Of a stretch of DNA of 64,000 nt, positions 46,567 through 57,059 are shown in pieces. Position 1 is the first letter of the stretch. Every line of letters begins with the position of its first letter. The stretch is from contig JAKSXM010000007.1 of assembly GCA_022575985.1 (NCBI GenBank), positions 13,332,501 through 13,396,500 of the forward strand. The letters run 5' to 3'. Both the position numbers and the translations under genes were made by a program. The DNA comes from Anagrus nilaparvatae (taxonomy: Eukaryota; Arthropoda; Insecta; Hymenoptera; Mymaridae). The notes beneath the pieces are model-generated. The model was not told the origin of the DNA and searched no databases. It was given only the letters and a program-made list of their open reading frames with translations.

Positions 46567-47258
46567 GTTTACGGATGAGTTGGGTACTGCGGCAATCTGG
46601 GTAGTAAATCCAAGAAAGGTTCTAGTACAGGAAAAAGGCGCTGGCAGAGGCTTTGTCTGGATTTAAACAAATGGTGTTACCTACATAAGCGTGTACTTAA
46701 CGCCAAATGAGGTTAGGCAGGACACTCTGAGGAAAATTAATAGCTTGGAAGATGCCATAAGGGATATGACTGGTGAAATTTTAATGGCAGGCGATTTCAA
46801 AGCGAGAGCTCCAGAGTGGGGTATGTCAGAAACGGATGCAAGAGGAGAGGACATACTTGACCTATCTGCCAGGTTCAATTTGGCTGTGCTAAACGTAGGT
46901 AACACTACTACTTTCAGAAGGCCAGGCTACGGACAGACCATCCCAGATTTATCGTTTGCAACAGAAAATTTGGCTGCCAGGATTACTGATTGGCAAGTCC
47001 TAGAGGACTTCTCAGCGAGCGACCACCAATATATTTCTTTTGAGGTGCAGTGGATGCAAGTCAAAAGATGGAGTTCATGAATAGAACTAAATGGCCTTGA
47101 ACCTGTCCTGAAGTAATGTGAAAACGGTCCCGGGATAGGCTCGCATAAGGTAGGAAGGGAGTGCAGTTTTAGTGGGTATAGGCAAAGTAGGTCGAGTCCC
47201 ACATAACTGTCAGTTCGGATGCTGATAAGTATGCGTAATGCATTTCTCCACTTCCTAC

Positions 47259-47289
<31 letters not shown>
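46567..47289 (+). mobile_element. R1-like non-LTR retrotransposon, truncated and internally deleted
   Basis: Flanked by 12-base target duplications TACACGGTAGAG (46555-46566 and 47290-47301) and ending in 29 A (47261-47289). The endonuclease (APE-type) part reads ISVYLTPNEV, MAGDFKARAPEWGM, RRPGYGQTIPD and SASDHQYISF, characteristic of R1-clade elements. The catalytic GDFN is GDFK, and an in-frame TAA lies at 46664-46666. The reverse transcriptase is missing: the endonuclease runs directly into a 3' UTR at about 47080. Confidence 0.85.
46691..47080 (+). pseudogene. R1-like endonuclease domain remnant
   Basis: Open frame of 129 codons starting at a GTG, not a real start; the same frame continues upstream through the TAA at 46664 to 46568. 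It covers the C-terminal two thirds of the APE-type endonuclease. D and H of the SDH motif are kept; Asn of GDFN is Lys. Confidence 0.8.
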
Positions 47290-47293
<4 letters not shown>

Positions 47294-49536
47294 CGGTAGA
47301 GCTGCTTTGGTTCAAAATTCAACCAATTGGTTGAATTTCGCAGTTTTTGGTTCAATTTTCAACCAATTGGTTGAATATTAAACCAAAAACTGCGATATTC
47401 AACCAAACACTGCGAAATACAACCAATTGGTTGAATATTCACCCAATTGGTTGCGTTTTCAACCAAAACTGGTTTAATTTTCAACCAAAAGCTAAAATAC
47501 AAAATAAAAACGATGTTTTTATAGTACAGGGTAAAAATGATTAGAGTATCCATTAAAAGTGAATGAATTTTATTATATTTTTGTAATTAGTAATTTTTTT
47601 TGTACTACTTCTATTGGCTCTGAAGCTGAGGAATGACTGATTTAAAAGGTTATGCTACATAGTATGATAAATTTTTTTAAACTTAATATTGTATGCTTTA
47701 ACTTCCTGTCGTTTTACCGAATTTTTTTTTTTAATAATCAAATTATTTTTTTTTATTAATTACTTTGTATATGTTTCAAGAGTATGTAAAAAAAATTTAT
47801 TTTTAAATCCTTCTTGTTAAATATAGTTAGAAATTATGTCGGAACAGGTCATTGATAGAAATTATGAGCAATTTTTGCTAATATTCGCGATTGTTTTTGA
47901 CGCCAAAATTTATCCGTGCCAAAATGTAAAAAATAGCAAATCAGACAAGAAGCAGAGGTAAAATCAGCTACAGGTTCAGTATGAAAACGGAAAAGATAAC
48001 TTTATAGCTCAAAAATCACTGATAACTTGATGATCAATAATAGAACCACTGTTGTTTTTTAAAAAAATAAACTTTATTCAAAATCATTCATGTCTATAAT
48101 ACATCATAATTTTACGAATAGGAACGTTAACGGCTTTATTATATAAACTTATAAGTCTACTTAAATACACAAAATAGTATTTTAAGTATCAAGGGCGTAA
48201 AGGTTTCGGCACTAGCGTGAGCACTAGCACGAGTGCTCGGCGAAGCCGGGCACGAGTGATAAGTGTTCACGCTCGTGTCTAAAGTATTTCGCCCATGATG
48301 CTTACACTATTTTTTGCCCACCTAGGCGTAGAACGAGTTCAGAAAATTCTTTAAGCACGAGTTTTACGCCCGGGAGGGCAAAAAAAATATTTTAAATTCT
48401 ACAAAAAAAAATTTGTATTCTTATTTAGAAAACTATGTTTTTACACTTTCTAATTAAGATTTCTCTAAAACTACGTGACCGATTTTAATTTTTTTGATCT
48501 AGAGTTTTCTGTTATATAAATTTCTCTAACAAATAAAAAAAAATTTATAACCGGTTTGTGTAACTACACAACCAACGAGCATGGAACATGTTCATGTCAC
48601 TCATAACAGTAATAAATCCAAAAACCGAAATTACAATAAATCCTGAAATATAAATTATCGTAAGTCCATAAACATAAAGTAATCCTCTAAGTTCTTGTTT
48701 TTATAAGGGCCTGATCAGACCCTGATTTCCACTTCAAATTATTTTAAGACTCTAAACCAAAAATATTCTAAGTCCATTTCACACCCTCCCCCCTAAAAAC
48801 GTCACTTTTTTACCCCCCCCTGCCTGGCCAAACATTATCAAATACCCAATCTAACGTACATGTTCCATGTTAAAATAAATAATTTAATAACTAAAAGTAC
48901 CAAAACAATTCATCTAAAACATTAAAGCCTTTTTACTTGAAACAGCGTTTTTGAAAAGTAATAGGAGAATTGCGCGATAAAATCTGCACCAATTTACATT
49001 AAACTTACTAAGCAACTTAATAAATGCACTAATTTCGGGATTTCGTCAAGTTTTAGTATTTTTATGTTCTCAAAAAATTTTTACAGCTGCTTTTGCCCGA
49101 AAATTAAAGGCTTATTTTTATTTCATCTTAACTTTCTGTAGGTAGCCGCCATTTTGTTATTCTACGTAGGATAACCTTTTTAATTAGTCATTTCTCAGTT
49201 TCAGAGCCAATAGAAGTGGTACATAAAATATTGCTAATTACAATAATATAATAAAATTCATTCATTTTTAATGGAAGCCCTCATCATTTTTTACCCTGTA
49301 CTATAAAAGCATCCTTTTTATTTTGTATTTTAGCTTTTGGTTGAAAATTAAACCAGTTTTGGTTGAAAATTCCACCAATTTGGTGAATATTCAACCAATT
49401 GGTTGAATTTTGCAGTGTTTGGTTGAATATTGCAGTTCTTGGTTTAATATTCAACCAATTGGTTGAAAATTCAACCAAAAACTGCGAAATTCATCCAATT
49501 GGTTGAATATTCAACCAAAGCAGCTCTACCGTGTAT

Positions 49537-49745
49537 ATTATGATCCCGTGTCAAGAAAAGTGAGAAATGGCCCAAATCGTACGTAAATTACCATCTGAGG
49601 CAAAGCCGAGGTTGGTAAACTGTGATTGGGTCATTCTTTATTTATGAACAAGGGTCGTATACGATTTTTCTTCGTCAGTGGCGAGAAAACACGACTTTTT
49701 CGGTCACACAGTGGCCGGAAATAACGTGCTTTCTGGCCGCTGCAA
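49537..49745. repeat. Copy of the dispersed CCCAAAT-type element (unit 2)
   Basis: Counterpart of 28683-28885, with GTGAGAAATGGCCCAAATCG and the inverted GGGTCATTCTTTATTT, so it predates the duplication. Confidence 0.55.
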
Positions 49746-49781
49746 AAAATTTTTTAAAATCTAAAATAGATTTTAGCAAAC

Positions 49782-50250
49782 CTTTTCAACACCAATAAAT
49801 TGAAAATAACTAGCAAATCCTTCACTTAACCAAAAGTCATTCCACCAATTAGGAGTTACCAAATTACCAAACCACATTTGAGCACATTCATGAGAAAAAA
49901 CTAATGATATTTGTTGCTTAGCCTTTTCCGAAGATTCCTTTTCATTAAATAACATGAAATCTTCATGTAAAGTAATCAATCCCCAGTTTTCCATGGCAAT
50001 AAGTCTGTCCGAATCTGGAACAGCAAATATATCCAGTTTTGGTAGCTGATATTTTTTATCGAATAACTCTTCGTAGTGTTTGATAACAGCATGGGTAAAA
50101 TTTAAAGCATATTTTGTGTACTGTATAGCATTTGGGCGAGCCCACACACGTATATTATCCTTTTCGAGTGATGCAAAATCTGATATAACAAAAGCCACAA
50201 GATATGTAGACATTTCTACAGATTCTTCAAATTCAGTATATTCATCATTT
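49782..50250 (-). pseudogene. Copy B exon 3, zinc ligand lost
   Basis: 469 bases as in copy A. MENWG is retained, but CAT GAA TGT GCT CAA gives HECAQ, where the second His zinc ligand is Gln. LSEGFASYF is retained. Confidence 0.9.
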
Positions 50251-50318
50251 CTAAATATTAATTTTTTTAAATTTATTTCGTTTTTCAATTAAAACCAATT
50301 TTATTAGCATATACTTAC

Positions 50319-50477
50319 TCTGAATCCTGCAACTTTTTCACTGGCATATTACTTAGAGCTTTAAGTCCTTTCGGAACTTTTATAAACACTTTAAATTTAG
50401 CTTTCAATCCAGGTTCATCAAAACAAGGAAATGCATGTCTAGCATATTTGGTGTGAAATTGTGTAGCTGCGAAATAT
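50319..50477 (-). pseudogene. Copy B exon 2
   Basis: 159 bases as in copy A. It keeps the HAFPCFDEP segment and the same splice signals. Confidence 0.85.
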
Positions 50478-50554
50478 CTGTAATAATTTAAATGTATTTT
50501 AGTTTGTGAAATTTAAGCTTTGAATTAATTAGGACCAAAACACTGAATATTTAC

Positions 50555-50948
50555 CGAGTGTTTCCTTTTTCATCTAAGTACGAGCTTTTATAAAATCCTA
50601 CACTGTCATTTCGTAAAAATCCAGTGTATTTTATGCTGATAACAATATCTGAAGAATTCGATAATGTAGTATTTAAATACAATGTTATTTGTTCATTCTT
50701 TGAATTGTATTCATTTTTAGTAATTAATATTTCATCAGATCCACTAACTACTTTTATTGATGAAAGTGTTACTTTCCCTTTATGAAATTTTATTTCATCT
50801 ACTTTTTCAAGAACAGATGCCTCGATTTCTACGATTCCATCAAAAGTAGAGTTAACAAAATGTGGTTCAATATAAATGTTATATTTATTCGGTTTTATTG
50901 ATGCTGGTAATCGGTCATCATTTGTATCTGAGTCAAAGTTAGTAAGAC
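50555..50948 (-). pseudogene. Copy B exon 1, 5'-truncated
   Basis: Encodes NFDSDTNDDRLPASIKPNKY through FYKSSYLDEKGNT without stops, but the start codon and signal peptide of copy A (about 60-70 bases) are missing. Confidence 0.85.
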
Positions 50949-51893
50949 AAAAATTTTGACATGCTCAAAACCTAAAAAATAGTCATTTTTGAATAAAATT
51001 TTAATATCTTCGTTGGCTAATTTGGGCTTGGGCACAAACTTCGTTGTTCAGTTTTTGAAATGTATTTTTTCAGAATGTAATAATACTGTAACGAATTTGT
51101 GCAAATTGAATTTGTGACCTATATGGTCAGATGCAAAACAGTTTGCAAAAAAAATTGTAGGGTTAATAAACTGTGAAATAGGGCATGATTTTTACGGACC
51201 AGTACCGATTAAGATTTTTCTTTGTAAGTGGTGAGAAAACGTGTCTTATGCGAACTTTACGTAATGCGGAAAAATAATATAAAAATTTTAATGCCAATTG
51301 TATTCTTTTTTGAATTTAAGAATAGTAAGTGAATTAGTTATTTTTAAATTTATTTTAAATTCAATTAATCAAAAAAATGAATGGTATTTTTATAAATAAT
51401 TTCGATAAATATTTTTAGTCTATTAAAGAAATTCATAATAAAATTTTTTTCGACATAAGATTTTAATTTTAAAAAGCTCTATTTTACTAATTAACAAATT
51501 TTCGATTTAGACCACCCTAGTGGATTATAATATAGATGAACTTACTTGACACTTTTAGTTATACAAGTAATTGTAAAAGATCCCCTAGGTTTATAGTCTC
51601 AATATTTTAAGTTTAATTATAATTTTTGAGTTAAAGTGGCATTTCTACAGAAATTATGCTTCATTTTTTTTTTTAAATTGTTGGAGATGCAAGCCGCTAA
51701 TTATGATTTTCTTTCAATGTTTAGACTATTAAAAAATTTAAAAAAATTGGGTTCGAAGACTCTGGTAAAAAAAGATTCAAGCATTTTTATTGGAAAGATT
51801 TAAATGAATCGATTCAAAAGTCGATTTCTTAAATGTCTATTATTGAAAGATGTTCTAACCAGATTTAAATTTTTCTTTGAACTTTATATTTTA

Positions 51894-52063
51894 TGAAAGT
51901 GTTACATTCCCTTTATGAAATTTTATTTCATCTACTTTTTCAAGAACAGATGCCTCGATTTCTACGATTCCATCAAAAGTAGAGTTATCAAAATGTGGTT
52001 CAATATAAATTTTATATTTATTCGGTTTTATTGATGCTGTTAATTGGTGATCATTTGCGTCTG
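51894..52063 (-). pseudogene. Third aminopeptidase exon-1 fragment
   Basis: TGAAAGTGTTACATTCCCTT through CATTTGCGTCTGAC matches part of exon 1 of copies A (29902-30068) and B (50765-50935). It is joined abruptly to the upstream flank copy at 51892. Only about 55 codons remain, with no splice sites. Confidence 0.85.
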
Positions 52064-53524
52064 ACAAGTAACACTAGGGAAGTGCCAGTCTCCAATTCTT
52101 ATGAAACTTTATATATATGTTGGGCATCAAAAAAAAATAGACACGTGCATTTTTATTTTGGCCGCGGTGCTATTGTAATGGGAGAAACCAGCTTCAAAAG
52201 TTTACCCTCATAATTGATTTTTTTTTATATCTCCAAAGGTAATTCTCATTTTTCGATGAAATCGATGGCGGTTTATTTGTAATTCAAACACGTTTTTATT
52301 GACAATATTTTGGAGTCTAAGGGATACAATCCCTAATTCATTTTTTAAAAAAATGAGATTTCTAAACGGGTCCGTGGAGGTGGTAGAGGGTGATTTACTG
52401 AGAAAAATGGAGTAAGTTAAATAATTATGCGAAAATTTTTACTCGAAAGTTTTCAAGGATGCTATTTCTAATGCATGCATGGGTAAATTACGGTAAAAAA
52501 TTACGCAAGATACATAATGGTGTAAAAATTTCTACTCGGGGGTTTTAGAGGATGCTCAATTTAATTCCGCGTAAAAATTTCTCGGGGACGCTCGGGTAAG
52601 CCTCCACGGGAGCAGTAGAGGGTGAATTACAGAAAAAATTACGAAAATACATAATGCTGTAAAAAAATTTTACTTGGGGGTTTTAGGGGGTGCTAAATCT
52701 AATTAATGAGTGAAAATTTTTCGGGAACTCTCAGGGGATCGAGCCACTGCGGGAGTAATAGGGGGTAAATTACGATAAAACATCACGCAAGATATATAAT
52801 AATGATATAAAAATTTTTACTTCAGTGTTTTCGGGTATTCTAAATCTAATTCTCGCCTGAAAAATCATCGGGGATGCTCAGGGGTACCTGGAATCACTGT
52901 GAAAAATTATGCAGGCTATGGTAGTTTTTAAATCCATCACATCGTTTCTTGTGTTAATTACTTAATTTTTATAATAAATAATTATTTTAAAATTTTTTAA
53001 GCGTCATAAAATTACTAATAATTAATAATTTAAGAAAAAAAAACATTTTCACATTAACCGTAAATTAAAAATATTTACTATTCTATAATATAAAATGAAA
53101 ACTTTTTTAAAATAATATTTTTTAAAAAAGTTGATAAAAGCAGTTTCCTTTTTATCAATAATAAGTATTTAAAAGCGAAATCGGCTGCAGTCATGTGGAG
53201 ATACGTTTTTAATCGTTATTTATAATAAAAATACGTTAATACTTAACTGAATCTATTCCAATAAGAACGTTTCTAATTGTATATCAATAAATTGTTAATT
53301 AATTTATTTATTAATTTGAGTATTTGCTTTTTTTTATCAATATATAATATTTTATGAATCCATCTTATTCATTTGTGTAATAATTTAAAATGTTTGAAAC
53401 GCATTAAAAAAATATAACTACAAACAGTTGTAATAATTTAATCTTATCATTACAGCAATTTTTTTTAGATTTGAGTTTAATCACAAAGGATTTTGTTTTT
53501 GTTTTTATTAAATATTTCTTTGAG
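52064..53524. other. Flank of the transposase-like ORF, with degenerate tandem repeats
   Basis: No gene recognised except the repeats at 52380-52910. GTAATGGGAGAAACCAGC-like and CGCGGTGCTATT stretches near 52160 are less AT-rich than the surroundings and may be transposon remains. The last 500 bases are AT-rich and could hold the promoter of the following ORF. Confidence 0.5.
52380..52910. repeat. Degenerate tandem repeat, period about 140 bp, about 4 units
   Basis: Recurring landmarks in the same order: GTAGAGGGTGAATTAC, ACGCAAGATACATAATG, TTTTTACTCGGGGGTTTTAG, GGATGCTAAATCTAATT, TTTCGGGGACGCTCAGG. Units are 75-85% alike by eye. Confidence 0.7.
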
Positions 53525-54532
53525 ATGGCTATAAATCCTAAAAATATCTTAAATATATTACACAAAAATTTTAATAAACCTCAATACCAGATAGAGTCAA
53601 TTATCACCGAAGAAGAAAAAAATTTTGCTTTGTATCTAGAAGATATTATTAAAAGTGCAATGAAAGATGAAATTATAATTGAATACTTTGAAAGTTTAAA
53701 TTTTGAAGAAGAAAGTGTTATTCCTGAACCTTTCATAGTTGACGAGGAATTGAAAGATGTAAATGAAGAAATAGTTACAAATAACAAAGAAAAAATAAAT
53801 GTAAATATTGAATATAAACGTAAAGCTGTTGAATTTTGGGAATCTGGAAAAAACAAAAAAATGAAATTTGAAAATGTACAACATAATTTTAAAAAATTAC
53901 AAGATCGAAAAATGTTATACCGATGGGCAGAACAAGTAAAACAAAATGGAAATAGATTAGAGAAATTAAAACAGATTTCTACGCATGTACTGAATCAGTT
54001 TGAAGATGCTACTGACAATTCATTACCTATCCATGATATTGATATTAGAAAATGGGCCTTAAAAGCGAGAGATAACGTTGGTTTATCGCCTCAACTTTTC
54101 AAAGCTTCATCATATTGGGTTCATAATTTTAAAATAAAACATCGAATTGTCTCTAGAAAAGTTAATAAATTCATTTCCCAAACTAATCTACAGAATAAAA
54201 ATGATACTATTCTAGAAGCTAAACAATTTGTGAATAAAGTTAAATCAGAAAAGTTATTAGTGGGGTCTAATAATACTTACAATTCTGCTCAATCTGGATT
54301 TAATCTAGAAATGCATGCAGGACGCACCTTATCGTTTATGGGATCTTTAAATATCGAAAATTTAGCTCAATCGATCAATTCATTAACACATAGCTACACA
54401 ATACAACCCTTCGTGTCATCAGAAGGTATACTAAAATCACCGTTACTTATAGTTTTACAGGAAAAAAATGGAGTATTTGGTCCTAAAGTTGCAAAAAATT
54501 TATATAAAGCATCGAATATTGATATAATTTAG
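53525..54532 (+). CDS. Pogo/CENP-B-type transposase-derived ORF (DDE_1), truncated, catalytic Asp lost
   Basis: 335 codons from ATG at 53525 (an 18-codon upstream extension starts only with TTG). Residues 97-145 (YKRKAVEFWESGK...LYRWAEQV) look like a DNA-binding HTH; residues 146-215 (HDIDIRKWALKARD...SSYWVHNFKIKH) like the CENP-B-type second HTH; residues 252-335 like the start of a DDE_1 nuclease (SGFNLEMHAGRTLS, LTHSYTIQP, LLIVLQEKNG). The usual N-x-D-Q/E-S-G first catalytic Asp is Ala (NSAQSG, Ala255). The ORF stops before the second and third acidic residues. The N-terminal 95 residues are acidic and unrecognised. It is either a recently broken transposase or a domesticated DNA-binding protein. 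Confidence 0.75.
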   Translation: MAINPKNILNILHKNFNKPQYQIESIITEEEKNFALYLEDIIKSAMKDEIIIEYFESLNFEEESVIPEPFIVDEELKDVNEEIVTNNKEKINVNIEYKRKAVEFWESGKNKKMKFENVQHNFKKLQDRKMLYRWAEQVKQNGNRLEKLKQISTHVLNQFEDATDNSLPIHDIDIRKWALKARDNVGLSPQLFKASSYWVHNFKIKHRIVSRKVNKFISQTNLQNKNDTILEAKQFVNKVKSEKLLVGSNNTYNSAQSGFNLEMHAGRTLSFMGSLNIENLAQSINSLTHSYTIQPFVSSEGILKSPLLIVLQEKNGVFGPKVAKNLYKASNIDII

Positions 54533-56905
54533 TTTCAAGAACAAATTCTTGAAATTAAATTACAGAAATTCATAAAAAATTGTTTGTTTGACATATAAAA
54601 TTTTAATTTAAAAAAGCTATATCTTACCAATTAACAAAAATTTCGATTTTGACCACCCTAGTGGGTTATAATATAGTTGTACTTGCCTACCGGCTCCCAC
54701 GAAAAGGCTATTTTTTAATTTTGTATCTCATGTATAGCTAACAGTATTTTTTTTAATGTTTTTATTTTTAAATTGTTAGATACTATAATGTTTGTATTTT
54801 TTTTTTTTTTAAATAAATTAGCAGATATAATCGCTTTTTATAAGTAAAGTAGTAAAATATACAGAAAATAATATTGAGACAGCAATTTTTCCAACATTTT
54901 TTATTATAAATTCGATTATAATAAAAAGTAATCATTATTATCATTATTTCTTTCTTTTTAGTTGAAGAAACTTGAATTTCTGGATACATGTATATATGTT
55001 TATATAGTTTCAAGATTTTTAAACAAAAAGGAAAGAAAAAGATATAAAACAGCCACTTACTATGTTTTTGAGTAATTATTAGCTTAAATTATAAATATAT
55101 TTATTTATATTTATTTTATCATTGACCAATACTGGGCTAATGTATTAATTTATTTTTAACCATGCACATTGTAATTTAACTAAAAAAGTATTATCGGACC
55201 GTTTATGTTTATACTTGAAATGAAACTAAACTTTTAGTCGTTTCTTTTAATCGCTTGTTCGTTGCACTTATGGTCGTACTCTTGGTCGCACTGATGGGAT
55301 GTCATCGCCCTTTACATTTCGTATTAATAAAAATCTTGGAAAAACCATAGTATAAGGAGTATGTAAGTATATTGTACCATGGAAAAAACCAAAATATTAA
55401 ATTAAAAAAATACAGTGATGTCATAAGATAACATTAACTAAATATTTACTCCCGAGTGGAAAGAATTGAAAACAATATTTTGGTCCATATTTTTGTCCGT
55501 CTTTTTATTTGGGGTGTAATAAAAAGAGTTAATAGTCAATATTCTCTGAGCTGTGTACGATTATTTACACAGTATTCCACAAATTACAATATTTTAGCAT
55601 TGTGATTTTCCGTATGAAAAAACAACTACTGAGTAATTTCAAAAGTTAAATAATGACCAATTAATCTTGTATATATGGGTTTCTTTAACCAAATTTATCG
55701 AACCAATTAAAGTTTAAAACAATCTAAAAAACTAATAATTATGTATTACATTTAAAAAAGAAATATTTATAATTCTCAAAATTTTTCATGACTACAGAAG
55801 AATTATCGCAACAAAAAAAAATTTACACTTATTTAATTAGTATAAAAAATTGATCAGATAATAATTCTTATCTTATAAGTGAATATTATTCATTTATATG
55901 CTTTTGAGAAACAGGCATTTCAAAAAAAAGACATATTATTCTGATTTCCCGCGAATACGCAGTTCAATTTAAGTCTATTTTAGACCTCGAAATCATTTTC
56001 TCCGAGAAATTCCCTTAAGACTCTCAAATGGAAAAAGCTTTTCATGATAAAATAAGCTGTTAGAAGAAAAAATACATCCGATTTTAATAAAAAGTTATCA
56101 TGATCATTATTTCTTTCTTGTTAGTTGAAGAAACTTGAATATCTGGATATCTATCCCACGTAGAAATTAAATTCTTAAAACTTACTGGGGTATTCGAGAC
56201 TTATCCGCCAAACGGATAATAAACTGATCAGTAGGTCACTTTTTTTCATCAGTAACTTATTACGCATGTGCGCGAATAGTTACTGAAAAAAACGTGTTCT
56301 ACTGATCAGTTTATTATCCGTAATACGGATCCTTACGGATAGTAAAATTAGCTTTACGGATTCGTCCTGCATTTTAAACTTAGTTTCCCTTCCAGCTGGG
56401 ATAGTTCAAAGATTTAAACAAAAAGGAAATAAAAAGATATAAAATAGCCACTTACTATATTTTTGAGTAATTCTTAGCTTAAAATTTTATAATTATTTTA
56501 TCATTGACTAATATTGGGCTAATATATTAATTTATTTTTAACCCTGCACATTGTAATTTAACTATAATATGTATTATCGGACCGTTTATTTTTCTACTTG
56601 AAATAAAACTAAAGTTTTAGTTGTTGCTTTTAATCTTTGGTTCGTCGCACTGATGGGACATCGTTGCCCTTCAAATTTCACTGGCGCAGAAATAATTATT
56701 TTATAAACAAGGGATAAAATATTGGTTTTGACCTTGAATTGCAGTTGTATGCACGAGAGACCGAGAGCAGTCAGCATGCAAAAGTCAGACCCCATATTTT
56801 TTCCAGTGATTCAAAGCATAGTTTTACAAAGAATGGAAAGAAAACCCGTCTCTCTAGGCTAGAAAATAGGCTTTTTTGCCCTAGATATGTAAAATTGGAT
56901 ACGAA
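54533..56905. other. Unit-2 end segment, no gene recognised
   Basis: 54560-54670 repeats a piece of the aminopeptidase upstream flank (ACCACCCTAGTGGGTTATAA, also at 30746 and 51510). 54680-56905 matches 35750-37598. Within it, 56095-56650 is a further partial copy of 54950-55300 (GGACCGTTTATGTTT, AAACTAAACTTTTAG). Confidence 0.55.
56144..56404. mobile_element. TIR element, about 260 bp, absent from related copies
   Basis: CTATCCCACG...CGGATAATAAACTGATCAGT and its inverted partner ACTGATCAGTTTATTATCCG (to 56328), closing with GCTGGGATAG. The related stretches at 36040 and 54985 run through without it, so it is a recent insertion. Confidence 0.65.
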
Positions 56906-57003
56906 CCTTTGCCATTACAAAAAAAAAATGTCCCAAATCGCAGTTTACCATTTTCGGCTTCGCCTCGGAACGTTATTTTATGTGCAATTTAAGCCATTCT
57001 TTA
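56680..57003. repeat. Copy of the dispersed CCCAAAT-type element
   Basis: TGTCCCAAATCGCAGTTTAC and AAGCCATTCTTTATCTACTT bracket a short spacer (TTTTCGGCTTCGCCTCGG), like the other family members. Confidence 0.5.
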
Positions 57004-57059
57004 TCTACTTAATTTAAACAATGTAAATTTAAAAAGATTGAAAATAGAATATTTTAACT

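Larger units (their letters stand above)
46557..49533. mobile_element. Long-TIR element with AACCAATTGGTT repeats, 3 kb including nested insertions
   Basis: Ends CACGGTAGAGCTGCTTTGGT and its complement; TATA on both sides (46553-46556, 49534-49537), with the empty site GGTATATTA in unit 1 at 28682. The arms are at least 360 bases. Each arm has 4-5 palindromic ACCAATTGGTTGAAT units. The left arm is split after 10 bases by an R1-like LINE. The interior (47690-49180) is an inverted relative of the element at 32511-33741. Confidence 0.85.
43889..50948 (-). pseudogene. M1 aminopeptidase N-like gene, copy B, decayed (blocks 50555-50948, 50319-50477, 49782-50250, 45935-46209, 45462-45853, 45123-45400, 44871-45055, 44096-44257, 43889-44036)
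   Basis: Same nine-exon layout as copy A, with intact splice signals, but with several lesions. (1) The signal-peptide region is deleted: homology stops at 50948 and the frame upstream has no ATG and a TGA. (2) The zinc motif reads HECAQ instead of HECAH, so one zinc ligand is gone. (3) Exon 4 contains a 111-base in-frame tandem duplication. (4) Exon 9 has 7 extra bases near its start, which shifts the frame. (5) A 3-kb element sits in the intron after exon 3. Exons 5 and 8 also have 9-base in-frame losses. It might still be transcribed but cannot be a normal secreted peptidase. Confidence 0.85.
37599..56905. repeat. Segmental duplication, unit 2
   Basis: Second copy of the duplicated block, starting in the middle of the fibulin FC exon and ending at TAGGCTAGAAAATAGG / ATGTAAAATTGGATAC (56861-56905), the counterpart of the sequence just before 37599. 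This gives a head-to-tail arrangement. It carries its own insertions (38191-39330, 40141-43459, 46557-49533, 51894-54600, 56144-56404). Confidence 0.88.
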
